DNA of 64,000 nucleotides, from the NCBI GenBank assembly GCA_963573315.1, contig OY752140.1:1860001-1924000 (forward strand), read 5' to 3'. The first letter of the stretch is position 1, and each line of letters begins with the position of its first letter. Made by a program: the position numbers and the translations under genes. The DNA comes from Entomortierella parvispora. Taxonomy: Eukaryota > Mortierellomycota > Mortierellomycetes > Mortierellales > Mortierellaceae. Of this stretch, positions 31,048 to 41,465 are shown piece after piece. The notes under the pieces are model-generated. The model saw only the letters and a list, made by a program, of their open reading frames with translations. It ran no database searches and was not told the origin of the DNA.

Positions 31048-33453
31048 CTACTTAGTCGACTTGCTGGCTCTCGTCGTCGGTTTTCCAATGGGCTTTCCAA
31101 TTGGTTTCCCGACTGCCTTCACAATTGATTTCCCAGTCGACTTTTTTCTGATTCGGGCGGCCATCTTGAGCGTTATCATCGCCTCCACCTCGGCTCTAGA
31201 CCGTCCTGATGTTTTCATATACATCTCGATGTCTACCTCTTCCGGGTCCATATCATCCATAAAGTCATCCTCGTCGAATATGTCATGGGTATTGTCTGCT
31301 GCCCTGAAAGCTTCCGCCGCTGCCGAGGCCTCATCTGCAGCTTCCCCTGCAGCTGCTGCCGCAGCTGCTTGCCAGGCTTCCTGCTGGGCATGTTCCCATT
31401 GCTGACGGGCCTGTTCCTGTGCTAACCAGGCTTCCTGCTGGCGGGCGTATTCCTGTGCTAACCGGGCCTGTTCTTCTTCTGCCCTGATCATAGCTTGTTG
31501 GGCAGCTGCTACCTTCGCCGCCTCTTGCTCCTGTGCGATCTTGGATGATGTTGCTGTTTGAATATCGGCAGAGGTGGACTCTGCAGTCTGGTTACCGTTG
31601 CTGACTGCATTAGTACCCTTGACGGTCTCAGTGGGACCGCTCGTTCCTGACCCTGCTGCTCCAGAGCTGTTTCCAGATGGTGCAAAGGTCACACTAGCTT
31701 TGGTAGCAGTAGGAGTGCTCTTGCTGTTGGATACAGCAGAGCCCTCCTCTGTCCCCCTGTTCACGTCCACCCGAGCTTCGGACTCCTTCCTCTGCTCCTG
31801 GTGGTCGTCGGTGTTGGCTTTGGCCTTCCCCTTGCCTTTGCTTCCACCGCCGTCTTCGGGTTTTTTCCCTCCTCCATTGCCTGCTCCACTGGCACTTCCC
31901 TGTTGAGTCTTCTTCCTCTCCACAGGGTTGTCCGAGTCGGATTGCGGGCCAGGACGGGATCTTGTACTGTAAGGACGTTTCTTCTGTCCTACCGTAGTCC
32001 ATTCCTCCTCATTGTCTCGCTGCGTATTGAGTTTGTTTGAACCAGCTTTATTGGCTGTGGATTTGTTGCCTGACTGACTATGGGTGTTGACTGTTGGCTG
32101 GGTGATTTCAGTGTCCGGAAATGCCTTTACCATCATCGCTGTCTCCAACGGCTCTCCTTGATCGACCGACCAAGTGATTGGATGAGGACACTCCCTCCTG
32201 ATGTGCTCGTCCGTCCCACATCTGTAACAGACCTTGCCTCCCTTGGGCCAGGTAAACAGAGTGTTTACTCCTGACAGCGCCGCCATCCGGGGCAGCTGCA
32301 GGTCCTTGAGCTTTCCAGAGGGGATCTCCAGGATGAAATCCACCACTCCTGTCAACGTCTCCTTTGATCCCGTCACATAGTGCGGGTTGATGTATTTGAT
32401 CTCCCCTGCTTCCTGGAAGATCCGCTTCAATTCTTTCTCAAGGTCGTCAGGGTCCAACTCAAAGACCGATTCCGCTCGGATTTGAAGTCGAGACCCCGTC
32501 GAGTGCACCGCTCTTTCCACTCGGAGACGGACGCCCTTGACCACCACAGGGGTGACGAGAAATTCCTCCAGGTCCTTTGCATGGAGGAATCCGACAACTG
32601 AGATCCCGTATGTATCGTTCTTCAGGACACAGCGTGCATCTAGGAGTTTGTTCAACTCCAGTTGCAGGTCCTCTGCCCTGACCTTCGTGTTCTCATAAAT
32701 AATAACCGCCGCTCCCCTTCTAAGCCGTGTAAAGTGCTGGGGGAGTTGGGCCTGTACCCTGGCCTCGACTCGGCGACGAAGAACCTCCTGACTGCGTTTG
32801 GACTCTGCACGGGCACCCGCAGCAAAGGCGTATGTCCGAATCGGCATCGGACCCGCCGCGGGCATGGGAGGAATGGGAGCCTGCTCCTCCATCTCCTCAT
32901 CCCTCAGACCCGAGGGAGATGAAGCGGCAGACTTCGACGATGATGATGACACAGGACCAGTCCCTCCTGACTGTCCTGCAGGCTTCTCCAAGACTAAAGC
33001 CGATTTCAATGGCACCCTACCAGAGGTGGGGCGTGCGGATGGCTGCCCAGGCTCATCGGCACGACCAGACATGGTAGTGGTGGACAAAGAAGACGGCTCA
33101 CCCCCAGGGGTGGTCTTGGCCGTTGTGTTGTGGACTACGGCGGTCCCTCCTGAACCCCTGCCAGAGGTGGATGATGCGGATGGTCTCCCAAGCCTATCGG
33201 CATCATGCGACGTGGCAGGTTGGTTCAGGGGTGATCGCTCACCCGCGAGGGTGGTCCTAACGGACGAAATGGGCTGACCCGATGCGGCCGCCTCGGCACT
33301 GACACTAGCGTTGGTGGAGATAGATCCCACCCCCAAAGGGTCTATCCCGGCAACTGTAGTGACCAGATGCGGAGACGCAGGCATGTTGGGGTCGTCCATG
33401 GTGACGAGTTGTTGATTCACGGTGGTGTGATGGTCCTTCCCGGAGCTGAGCAC
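31048..33453 (-). CDS. LINE copy A ORF1: CCHC nucleic-acid-binding protein
   Basis: 801 aa. A Ser/Thr/Pro-rich N-terminal third is followed by a folded region at ~200-400 (AVIIYENTKVRAEDLQLELN, DFILEIPSGKLKDLQL). One CCHC zinc knuckle lies at ~409-422 (CYRCGTDEHIRREC). A Lys/Gly/Ser-rich linker, an Ala/Gln/Glu coiled-coil-like segment (ARQQEAWLAQEQARQQ) and a basic tail with KPIGKPIGKP repeats follow. The expected role is RNP formation on the element RNA. The upstream ATG at 33453 gives 801 aa, but Met19 (33399) sits in a near-perfect initiation context (CGTCACCATGG). Similarity with the old relative at 56 kb also begins just before it, so Met19 may be the real start. Confidence 0.85.
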   Translation of the reverse strand: MLSSGKDHHTTVNQQLVTMDDPNMPASPHLVTTVAGIDPLGVGSISTNASVSAEAAASGQPISSVRTTLAGERSPLNQPATSHDADRLGRPSASSTSGRGSGGTAVVHNTTAKTTPGGEPSSLSTTTMSGRADEPGQPSARPTSGRVPLKSALVLEKPAGQSGGTGPVSSSSSKSAASSPSGLRDEEMEEQAPIPPMPAAGPMPIRTYAFAAGARAESKRSQEVLRRRVEARVQAQLPQHFTRLRRGAAVIIYENTKVRAEDLQLELNKLLDARCVLKNDTYGISVVGFLHAKDLEEFLVTPVVVKGVRLRVERAVHSTGSRLQIRAESVFELDPDDLEKELKRIFQEAGEIKYINPHYVTGSKETLTGVVDFILEIPSGKLKDLQLPRMAALSGVNTLFTWPKGGKVCYRCGTDEHIRRECPHPITWSVDQGEPLETAMMVKAFPDTEITQPTVNTHSQSGNKSTANKAGSNKLNTQRDNEEEWTTVGQKKRPYSTRSRPGPQSDSDNPVERKKTQQGSASGAGNGGGKKPEDGGGSKGKGKAKANTDDHQEQRKESEARVDVNRGTEEGSAVSNSKSTPTATKASVTFAPSGNSSGAAGSGTSGPTETVKGTNAVSNGNQTAESTSADIQTATSSKIAQEQEAAKVAAAQQAMIRAEEEQARLAQEYARQQEAWLAQEQARQQWEHAQQEAWQAAAAAAAGEAADEASAAAEAFRAADNTHDIFDEDDFMDDMDPEEVDIEMYMKTSGRSRAEVEAMITLKMAARIRKKSTGKSIVKAVGKPIGKPIGKPTTRASKSTK

Positions 33454-33568
33454 TTTGCTAATGACCGACGAAATGCAATGAGCAAAAAAGCGATGAGGAT
33501 GAACAAAAAACTGAAAGTAACAGTGACTGCTAATTCAATTATTTGCGGAACTGGGAAAGAAAGAGTTG

Positions 33569-33596
33569 CTCTACCGATTGAGCTAGCCGGGCGAAG
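33569..33596 (-). repeat. Target-site duplication / tRNA-Lys 5' fragment between LINE A and B
   Basis: 28 bp: CTTC leader plus tRNA-Lys nucleotides 1-24 (through box A to GGTAGAG). It serves as the 5' flank of copy A and the 3' flank of copy B. Lacks the anticodon and T arms, so it is not a functional tRNA gene. One extra G of the target may also be shared at the LINE 5' junction. Confidence 0.95.
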
Positions 33597-34218
33597 AGAG
33601 AGATACTCTTCGGTTTATTCCATGCGGGGGGGTGCCGAAGCTTTCCCAAAGTGTTCCCCCTCGCTGGTAATGATAAAGGTTACTACTGCCGAACTATCTG
33701 TTTTTTCTAAAAAAAGTGGCTCGCCCTGCGCTAAGCGGGAACAAGGGCTTCACGATCCATACAGATCGGGCCCAGGGAGGTAGGGGTGGAAGACTATTTA
33801 GGAAAAAGGCGACGGAAACGGCGGCCCTTTGTCATGACAATTGAGGGAGTGACACCCGAGAGGAGCGTCAGAGCCCTTGGCATGGATCTTCTGGATCTTG
33901 CAAGGATCCAGGGGTGCTCTTCGAGTAGGGCAGGGAGCCACCTACTCACGAGCACTGCTTCTCAGAGGCGGGGAGAAGCAGCGACCGCAGATTTTATTTT
34001 TTTTTGGTCGGTTCCTGCTCATCTCTTGTTGGTAAAGAGACGAACCGATGCCTGTTGGGGGTCTTGACGGAGAAGGAGACCCGCTCGCGTTCTCGACCTT
34101 GTGTTTTCTGTTTTTTTGGTTTTCGTGTTTTGGGTCTATTTTTCTGGCGGGGCGATCAATTGCAGGAGTCGATCGTCCCTGATTTTGTTTTTTATCGTTC
34201 GGGACCGTGCGTGCAAAC

Positions 34219-37200
34219 TTAATTGCTCCACATCTCTCCCCATTCCAACCGATCTCGAGAGACCGTGATGTGAGGAGGATGATGCCACACAGACACAAAC
34301 TGATCGTAGTTCTTTGTCGACGGCTCTTGCCCCAATTGGCCTCGAGCTCGTTGGTGGTGTTCTGCTTGATCACGGTAGATGGCTCGCGCCTGCTCTACCT
34401 TGGCTCGTGTCTTGAACGCTGATACAACTGCTCCTCTCAGGTATATATCCGCCTGTCGTTCTCCATCTCCAAGGGCACAGTAGCTTTGCCATATGGTTTG
34501 AGTGACGGTAGAATGTAGGTGGATGGCCAGAGGTGGCAGGTCCGCTACTCGGGGCCAACAGAGTATATCGTGATACACTATTGTGGGCAGCGGTCCTGTT
34601 TGACAGAGGGTTTCGATCCTCTCGCGGACTCGATCCCATTCTGCCAACACTTGTGGGCAGTCGTGAAAAGCGTGGACTGTGTTCTCATGGACTTGTATCG
34701 GTGGGTCATGGGCGATGCACCTCCTGCACCACTTGTTCTCCACCGGTTGATTGAGTATTATGGTCGACTTGAATCCCTTGGTCCATACCGCTCTGTGATG
34801 GAGCTGGTACAGAAAGTGGCGCTCGTTGGGGCGTCGCTCGGTCGCCCAGAAGCGCTCCCAACACACCTTCCACTCTTCGTCCGGGATCGGAGGCATAGAG
34901 TTCCTTTCGGGATGAGGCCCAGGTCCCGTCCGGTCCACCTCGATGGATCTAAAGTTCATCAGGCTTGGGATGGCAGGCCAGTCCCTCTTGGCTTTAGGAA
35001 GAGGTCGTCCTACTTGGGCCTCTCGTGCTACTTTGCCCAGGTACAGACGAGCCCTCTTGACCTCAAAGGCGTTGGTCGCACACTCGCCATCAAAGAGTTG
35101 GAAGCGATATCCAATTCTTCGCTCTGGGCGCGGGGCCTCTTTGATGTCCAGCTCCTGGAAGGCATGGACACTGGCGAGGATGCTGGCTGGGAGAGGGGGG
35201 TCTGACAGGCCCAATAGCCTTGTCCCTCTCTGTGTTGGGTTTTCTAGAGCAAAAATGGCTTGACCTCCGCCGTTGGCTGTCCCCTCTCTGACAATCGTCT
35301 CCAGCAGAGGAACCCATCTCTGGGCCGGGGTCTCCAGTCGGCGTGCCATCCATTTTGCTTTCAGGGCTTTGATCTGGTGTTCGGGGTGCAAGAGTCCGTA
35401 TCCACCCCATTTCTTGGGCTGGCGGTACCAATTCAGACTCACACGAGCGTTTGTTGTTGGCCACAAAATGTGACGGGTCAGCTTGTCCAACTCCTGGTAG
35501 AACGACGCCGTAAAGGTGTAGAATGGTGCGACATACCACAGCTTTGACAAAAAGTACGCGTTCAGTACCGTAACACGACCTTCAAACGTCAGCTTTCTCA
35601 ATCGCCATCCAGCAATTGCGTTCTCCAGTTTTCTGAGAATTCCCTTCTCAATCCCCTTCATGTCGCGTTCACCTGACTGCAACACGATTCCCAAGTGCTC
35701 AAATGCGGTCCCGAAGGGCACCGCATTGACATTTGGGACAGCGATGACCGTGTGAGCGGTCTCGGTCAGAGGGATCAGAGTGGACTTGTCGTGGTTGATG
35801 CGAGCCCCAGACGCCGCTTCGTGGAGCCGGATTGCATTCTGAGCGTGGATATCATCTCCTGGTCCCATCAGCAGATTGGTGTCATCTGCAAAGGCGGCAA
35901 CCTTGGGACGGATGCCAGGGACCATGGGCCCCCTGGCGGTTCGTGTGTAATGTAAAAGGAACGGTTCCAGTACAAAATTGAACAAGATCGGCGCGAGGGG
36001 ATCACCTTGGCGGAGTCCTCTCTTGATCTGGTACGGATCCGATTTGCGCGACCCCAAGTGGATGGTTGCCTCTAGCTCTGTGTAACAAAGCTTGATCCAG
36101 TGCCTGAGCCTCGGGCCAAATCCAAAGCGCTCCAAGCACAGATGCAGGTATCCCCATTCCACCCTGTCATACGCCTTTTGCTGATCCAGACTCAAGATCG
36201 AAGCGTCTCCCTTGCTCCCGTCTTGAAAGTAATGAACCAACAACTCCAGCAACATGACGTTGTCGTGTCCTTGCCGTTCTGGGATAAATCCCGTTTGATG
36301 AACATTCAAGATCTTGTCGGCAACAGGGTTCATCCGGTTGGTCAAGACCTTTGTAAAAATCTTGTAATCACACTGCGTGAGGGAAATAGGGCGGTAATTC
36401 CCTATTTGCTCCGCATCCCCCTTTTTGAACAGCAAGATAGTCAGAGACTGACCATGCGATTCGGGCATAGACGCGACTGATCCTGGCTTGATATCGTTAA
36501 ATATCTCCATGAGGACCGGTGTGATCTTGGATTTGAAAGCTTTGTAGAATGCGTAGGTGAGCCCGTCAGTTCCTGGAGAGGATCGAGCCGCCATGGCTTG
36601 AATCGCAGACGCAATCTCTCCCTCCGTGAGATCCGCATCCAGATCGATCTTATCTCTGGCGTTCACCGACGTGTGGACTGCACTCAGGAGCGTCTCCTGT
36701 GCGGTCCGGTCTGTCGGCTCTGACGTGTATAGCTCAGAATAAAACTCGCGGGCGATCGATTCAATCGAGTCCATGTCCTCTTTTGATTCTCCCTCCCTAT
36801 TTTTAAGAGCTGCGATGGTTGCTTTCCTACGGCGTGCGTGAAGGAGCATGGTAAAAAACGGCGTGGCCTTCTCTCCTTCCTCCACCCATTTCACCTTGGC
36901 CATCAGCGCCACCTTTTGAAGTTCGTACTGGGACAGCTCGGCCAGGTCATCAAGACATTGCAACCTCCTTGCAATTGCCTTCTTGTTCCTGGGGTGCTGG
37001 TCGAGAGTTGCGTCCGCTTGCGCGAGATCCCTGGTCAACTTTCGACGCTTGTCCATGTTATCTCTTCTTTTTTTCTTTGCATATTTCAGACCTTCCTCCA
37101 AGATCCTGGTCTTGCACTCGTCCCAACAGGTGGACATGGGTGGCGAGTCGGGCTGACTCCTCTTCTCTGCCAGATCCGCAAAGAGAGAGTCCACCTTTTC

Positions 37201-38250
37201 CACAAAGGTCGGGTCGTGCAACAGACGCTCATCCAATACCTCGGAAGCACAGTATGGAGGTTTGCCCGTAGTAAAAAGTGTGGCAGAGACTAGTCGATGG
37301 TCGAGCTTGGATTTTTTGTCGGGCCAGTAGATGTCGCAAGAGCGAACCTCCTGGGCCGAGACTAATCCAAGCATTGTAGCCGACACCATCAGATAGTCAA
37401 TCCTTGAGTTTGTGTTTAAAATAATTCCGGGCTGTCCCGGAGTTGCTGGGTTCTCCACCAGGTCATCGTCTCTGTCTAGCATAGCTAGCAGCTCCGCCCC
37501 ATCCCCTATCGCTGGCCTCTCCCTCTCGAGCTCTAGCGGATCCGCGGCCTCCAAAAAGGCGCGACGGATTGCCATGTTCTGGGGGGTGACGGCGACAGTC
37601 CTGACGTGGTAGTGAGTATAGTATGGTTTGTTCTTTGTCCGAGGGAGGGCAGTGTCCACCAGGTTCAGCGGCGTCATCAAGGCGTCCACTACATTCTGCC
37701 AGGGTGCAGTGTAGCGGTATTCTTGTTGAAGTTCTACTGTTCGTGGAGGGTTCCTGTCTAACATCGGGTGCATTGTGTTGTTGAAATCTCCCAGGACGAC
37801 TGTGAGAGGGTGTGCAATTCTGCCCACGTCCAATCTGGCAAGAAAAATTGGCTGTTCTCTGTCGTTGGCTGGAAGATATAAGTTTGTGATCCTAAGAGTA
37901 TCCTCATCCTGTCCTGCCGCTTTGAGGATGGCCGATAGGATACGGCCTTCTCCAAGCTCCACAGTGTCGGTGAGGAAGAATCTTTCATGACATACCAGCA
38001 GGCCGCAATAACGGGTAAAGAGGGACTTGCCCCTCTCCCCCCAATCTCTTGTCCATTTGGCTTTGACGGTGTCATTAAAGATCCCAAAGTTTGCGGTCTC
38101 CTGGATCGCAATGATGTCAATTGGTTGATTTTTTAACCATGCAAAGAATGCACGGCGATTCTCATCGCTGAGAATAGATCTTACGTTCAACGTCGCTACC
38201 CGAAGGTTGGCATACGTGGACGCGTTCGGTGGTATAGGTTGTACAGGCAT
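34219..38250 (-). CDS. LINE copy B ORF2: EEP endonuclease and reverse transcriptase
   Basis: 1343 aa, intact, same domain order as copy A with GDFNN, LDHR and FADD boxes conserved. Scattered substitutions relative to copy A (LAELSQYELQ, EKATPFF, a Gly to Arg change giving ILRKLENAI). Private change VTVLNAYFLSKL where the others have T. Confidence 0.93.
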   Translation of the reverse strand: MPVQPIPPNASTYANLRVATLNVRSILSDENRRAFFAWLKNQPIDIIAIQETANFGIFNDTVKAKWTRDWGERGKSLFTRYCGLLVCHERFFLTDTVELGEGRILSAILKAAGQDEDTLRITNLYLPANDREQPIFLARLDVGRIAHPLTVVLGDFNNTMHPMLDRNPPRTVELQQEYRYTAPWQNVVDALMTPLNLVDTALPRTKNKPYYTHYHVRTVAVTPQNMAIRRAFLEAADPLELERERPAIGDGAELLAMLDRDDDLVENPATPGQPGIILNTNSRIDYLMVSATMLGLVSAQEVRSCDIYWPDKKSKLDHRLVSATLFTTGKPPYCASEVLDERLLHDPTFVEKVDSLFADLAEKRSQPDSPPMSTCWDECKTRILEEGLKYAKKKRRDNMDKRRKLTRDLAQADATLDQHPRNKKAIARRLQCLDDLAELSQYELQKVALMAKVKWVEEGEKATPFFTMLLHARRRKATIAALKNREGESKEDMDSIESIAREFYSELYTSEPTDRTAQETLLSAVHTSVNARDKIDLDADLTEGEIASAIQAMAARSSPGTDGLTYAFYKAFKSKITPVLMEIFNDIKPGSVASMPESHGQSLTILLFKKGDAEQIGNYRPISLTQCDYKIFTKVLTNRMNPVADKILNVHQTGFIPERQGHDNVMLLELLVHYFQDGSKGDASILSLDQQKAYDRVEWGYLHLCLERFGFGPRLRHWIKLCYTELEATIHLGSRKSDPYQIKRGLRQGDPLAPILFNFVLEPFLLHYTRTARGPMVPGIRPKVAAFADDTNLLMGPGDDIHAQNAIRLHEAASGARINHDKSTLIPLTETAHTVIAVPNVNAVPFGTAFEHLGIVLQSGERDMKGIEKGILRKLENAIAGWRLRKLTFEGRVTVLNAYFLSKLWYVAPFYTFTASFYQELDKLTRHILWPTTNARVSLNWYRQPKKWGGYGLLHPEHQIKALKAKWMARRLETPAQRWVPLLETIVREGTANGGGQAIFALENPTQRGTRLLGLSDPPLPASILASVHAFQELDIKEAPRPERRIGYRFQLFDGECATNAFEVKRARLYLGKVAREAQVGRPLPKAKRDWPAIPSLMNFRSIEVDRTGPGPHPERNSMPPIPDEEWKVCWERFWATERRPNERHFLYQLHHRAVWTKGFKSTIILNQPVENKWCRRCIAHDPPIQVHENTVHAFHDCPQVLAEWDRVRERIETLCQTGPLPTIVYHDILCWPRVADLPPLAIHLHSTVTQTIWQSYCALGDGERQADIYLRGAVVSAFKTRAKVEQARAIYRDQAEHHQRARGQLGQEPSTKNYDQFVSVWHHPPHITVSRDRLEWGEMWSN

Positions 38251-38294
38251 TGGGAAAAAGCAGTTGGAAGAAGGCGACGGGCAGAGACAAGTCT

Positions 38295-40700
38295 CTACTT
38301 AGTCGACTTGCTGGCTCTCGTCGTCGGTTTTCCAATGGGCTTCCCAATTGGTTTCCCGACTGGCTTCACAATTGATTTCCCATTCGACTTTTTTCTGATT
38401 CGGGCGGCCATCTTGAGCGTTATCATCGCCTCCACCTCGGCTCTAGACCGACCTGATGTTTTCATATACATCTCGATGTCTACCTCTTCCGGGTCCATAT
38501 CATCCATAAAGTCATCCTCGTCCAAGATGTTATGGTTATTGTCTGCTGCCCTGAAAGCTTCCGCCGCTGCCGAGGCCTCATCTGCAGCTTCCCCTGCAGC
38601 TGCTGCCGCAGCTGCTTGCCAGGCTTCCTGCTGGGCCTGTTCCCATTGCTGACGGGCCTGTTCCTGTGCTAACCAGGCTTCCTGCTGGCGGGCGTATTCC
38701 TGTGCTAACCGGGCCTGTTCGTCTTCTGCCCTGATCATAGCTTGTTGGGCAGCTGCTACCTTCGCCGCCTCTTGCTCCTGTGCGATCTTGGATGATGTTG
38801 CTGTTTGAATATCGGCAGAGGTGGACTCTGCAGTCTGGTTACCGTTGCTGACTGCATTAGTACCCTTGACGGTCTCAGTGGGACCGCTCGTTCCTGACCC
38901 TGCTGCTCCAGAGCTGTTTCCAGATGGTGCAAAGGTCACACTAGCTTTGGTAGCAGTAGGAGTGTTCTTGCTGTTGGATACAGCAGAGCCCTCCTCTGTC
39001 CCCCTGTTAACGTCCACCCGAGCTTCGGACTCCTTCCTCTGCTCCTGGTGGTCGTCGGTGTTGGCTTTGGCCTTCCCCTTGCCTTTGCTTCCACCGCCGT
39101 CTTCGGGTTTTTTCCCTCCTCCATTGCCTGCTCCACTGGCACTTCCCTGTTGAGTCTTCTTCCTCTCCACAGGGTTGTCCGAGTCGGATTGCGGGCCAGG
39201 ACGGGATCTTGTACTGTAAGGACGTTTCTTCTGTCCTACCGTAGTCCATTCCTCCTCATTGTCTCGCTGCGTATTGATTTTGTTTGAACCAGCTTTATTG
39301 GCTGTGGATTTGTTGCCTGACTGACTATGGGTGTTGACTGTTGGCTGGGTGATTTCAGTGTCCGGAAATGCCTTCACCATCATCGCTGTCTCCAACGGCT
39401 CTCCTTGATCCACCGACCAAGTGATTGGATGAGGACACTCCCTCCTGATGTGCTCGTCCGTCCCACATCTGTAACAGACCTTGCCTCCCTTGGGCCAGGT
39501 AAACAGAGTGTTTACTCCTGACAGCGCCGCCATCCGGGGCAGCTGCAGGTCCTTGAGCTTTCCAGAGGGGATCTCCAGGATGAAATCCACCACTCCTGTC
39601 AACGTCTCCTTTGATCCCGTCACATAATGCGGGTTGATGTATTTGATCTCCCCTGCTTCCTGGAAGATCCGCTTCAATTCTTTCTCAAGGTCGTCAGGGT
39701 CCAACTCAAAGACCGATTCCGCTCGGATTTGAAGTCGAGACCCCGTCGAGTGCACCGCTCTTTCCACTCGGAGACGGACGCCCTTGACCACCACAGGGGT
39801 GACGAGAAATTCCTCCAGGTCCTTTGCATGGAGGAATCCGACAACTGAGATCCCGTATGTATCGTTCTTCAGGACACAACGTGCATCTAGGAGTTTGTTC
39901 AACTCCAGTTGCAGGTCCTCTGCCCTGACCTTTGTGTTCTCATAAATAATAACCGCCGCTCCCCTTCTAAGCCGTGTAAAGTGCTGGGGGAGTTGGGCCT
40001 GTACCCTGGCCTCGACTCGGCGACGAAGAACCTCCTGACTGCGTTTGGACTCTGCACGGGCACCCGCAGCAAAGGCGTATGTCCGAATCGGCATCGGACC
40101 CGCCGCGGGCATGGGAGGAATGGGAGCCTGCTCCTCCATCTCCTCATCCCTCAGACCCGAGGGGGATGAAGCGGCAGACTTCGACGATGATGATGACACA
40201 GGACCAGTCCCTCCTGACTGTCCTGCAGGCTTCTCCAAGACTAAAGCCGATTTCAATGGCACCCTACCAGAGGTGGGGCGTGCGGATGGCTGCCCAGGCT
40301 CATCGGCACGACCAGACGTGGTAGTGGTGGACAAAGAAGACGGCTCACCCCCAGGGGTGGTCTTGGCCGTTGAGTTGTGGACTAGGGCGTTCCCTCCTGA
40401 ACCCCTGCCAGAGGTGGATGATGCGGATGGTTCTCCAGGCCAATCGGCATCATGCGACGTGGCAGGTTGGTTCAGGGGTGATCGCTCACCCGCGAGGGTG
40501 GTCCTAACGGACGAAATGGGCTGACCCGATGCGGCCGCCTCGGCACTGACACTAGCGTTGGTGGAGATAGATCCCACCCCCAAAGGGTCTATCCCGGCAA
40601 CTGTAGTGACCAGATGCGGAGACGCAGGCATGTTTGGGTCGTCCATGGTGACGAGTTGTTGATTCACGGTGGTGTGATGGTCCTTCCCGGAGCTGAGCAC
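38295..40700 (-). CDS. LINE copy B ORF1: CCHC nucleic-acid-binding protein
   Basis: 801 aa, intact CCHC knuckle. Differs from copy A mainly in the Ser/Thr-rich N-terminus (HDADWPGEPS versus HDADRLGRPS) and near the C-terminus (NNHNILDEDD versus NTHDIFDEDD). Identical to ORF1 of copy C over its full length. Confidence 0.87.
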   Translation of the reverse strand: MLSSGKDHHTTVNQQLVTMDDPNMPASPHLVTTVAGIDPLGVGSISTNASVSAEAAASGQPISSVRTTLAGERSPLNQPATSHDADWPGEPSASSTSGRGSGGNALVHNSTAKTTPGGEPSSLSTTTTSGRADEPGQPSARPTSGRVPLKSALVLEKPAGQSGGTGPVSSSSSKSAASSPSGLRDEEMEEQAPIPPMPAAGPMPIRTYAFAAGARAESKRSQEVLRRRVEARVQAQLPQHFTRLRRGAAVIIYENTKVRAEDLQLELNKLLDARCVLKNDTYGISVVGFLHAKDLEEFLVTPVVVKGVRLRVERAVHSTGSRLQIRAESVFELDPDDLEKELKRIFQEAGEIKYINPHYVTGSKETLTGVVDFILEIPSGKLKDLQLPRMAALSGVNTLFTWPKGGKVCYRCGTDEHIRRECPHPITWSVDQGEPLETAMMVKAFPDTEITQPTVNTHSQSGNKSTANKAGSNKINTQRDNEEEWTTVGQKKRPYSTRSRPGPQSDSDNPVERKKTQQGSASGAGNGGGKKPEDGGGSKGKGKAKANTDDHQEQRKESEARVDVNRGTEEGSAVSNSKNTPTATKASVTFAPSGNSSGAAGSGTSGPTETVKGTNAVSNGNQTAESTSADIQTATSSKIAQEQEAAKVAAAQQAMIRAEDEQARLAQEYARQQEAWLAQEQARQQWEQAQQEAWQAAAAAAAGEAADEASAAAEAFRAADNNHNILDEDDFMDDMDPEEVDIEMYMKTSGRSRAEVEAMITLKMAARIRKKSNGKSIVKPVGKPIGKPIGKPTTRASKSTK

Positions 40701-40815
40701 TTTGCTAATGACCGACGAAATGCAATGAGCAAAAAAGCGATGAGGATGAACAAAAAACTGAAAGTAACAGTGACTGCTAATTCAATTATTTGCGGAACTG
40801 GGAAAGAAAGAGTTG

Positions 40816-40843
40816 CTCTACCGATTGAGCTAGCCGGGCGAAG
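40816..40843 (-). repeat. Target-site duplication / tRNA-Lys 5' fragment between LINE B and C
   Basis: Same 28-bp tRNA leader plus nucleotides 1-24, identical to the other copies. Confidence 0.95.
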
Positions 40844-41465
40844 AGAGAGATACTCTTCGGTTTATTCCATGCGGGGGGGTGCCGAAGCTTTCCCAAAGTG
40901 TTCCCCCTCGCTGGTAATGATAAAAGTTACTACTGCCGAACTATCTGTTTTTTCTAAAAAAAAGTGGCTCGCCCTGCACTAAGCGGGAACAAGGGCTTCA
41001 CGATCCATACAGATCGGGCCCAGGGAGGTAGGGGTGGAAGACTATTTAGGAAAAAGGCGACGGAAACGGCGGCCCTTTGACATGACAAGTGAGGGAGTGA
41101 CACCCGAGAGGAGCGTCAGAGCCCTTGGCATGGATCTTCTGGATCTTGCAAGGATCCAGGGGTGCTCTTCGAGTAGGGCAGGGAGCCACCTACTCGCGAG
41201 CACTGCTTCTCAGAGGCGGGGAGAAGCAGCGACCGCAGATTTTATTTTTTTTGGTCGGTTCCTGCTCATCTCTTGTTGGTAAAGAGACGAACCGATGCCT
41301 GTTGGGGGTCTTGACGGAGAAGGAGACCCGCTCGCGTTCTCGACCTTGTGTTTTCTGTTTTTTTGGTTTTCGTGTTTTGGGTCTATTTTTCTGGCGGGGC
41401 GATCAATTGCAGGAGTCGATCGTCCCTGATTTTGTTTTTTATCGTTCGGGACCGTGCGTGCAAAC

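Larger units (their letters stand above)
26351..33568 (-). mobile_element. Full-length tRNA-Lys-targeted LINE, copy A
   Basis: 7218-bp non-LTR retrotransposon. The 5' end (33568) reads CAACTCTTTCTTTCCCAG. A short 5' UTR of ~115 bp is followed by ORF1, a 44-nt gap, ORF2 and a 3' UTR of 621 bp that ends GAGTATCTCTCT with no poly(A) tail. An AATAAA lies about 25 nt before the 3' end. Both ends abut a 28-bp target duplication taken from tRNA-Lys (26323-26350 and 33569-33596). Domain content (EEP endonuclease, RT, C-terminal Cys/His knuckle, CCHC in ORF1, no RNase H) fits the L1/Tx1-like group. Nearest the intact tRNA gene, so by the nested-insertion reading the most recent arrival. Confidence 0.93.
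33597..40815 (-). mobile_element. Full-length tRNA-Lys-targeted LINE, copy B
   Basis: 7219 bp, same termini and structure as copy A, 7247 bp further along. Flanked by the 28-bp tRNA-derived duplications at 33569-33596 and 40816-40843. Roughly 99% similar to copy A. It shares nearly all ORF1 and ORF2 variants with copy C (for example ORF2 PLPTIVYHD and RDQAEHH), except in the block around 35.2-35.9 kb where it agrees with A. Confidence 0.93.

Noticed and set aside
31048-31405. Plus-strand frame with GFPMGFPIGFPTGF-like repeats
   Set aside because: Antisense image of the KPIGKP repeats at the end of LINE ORF1.
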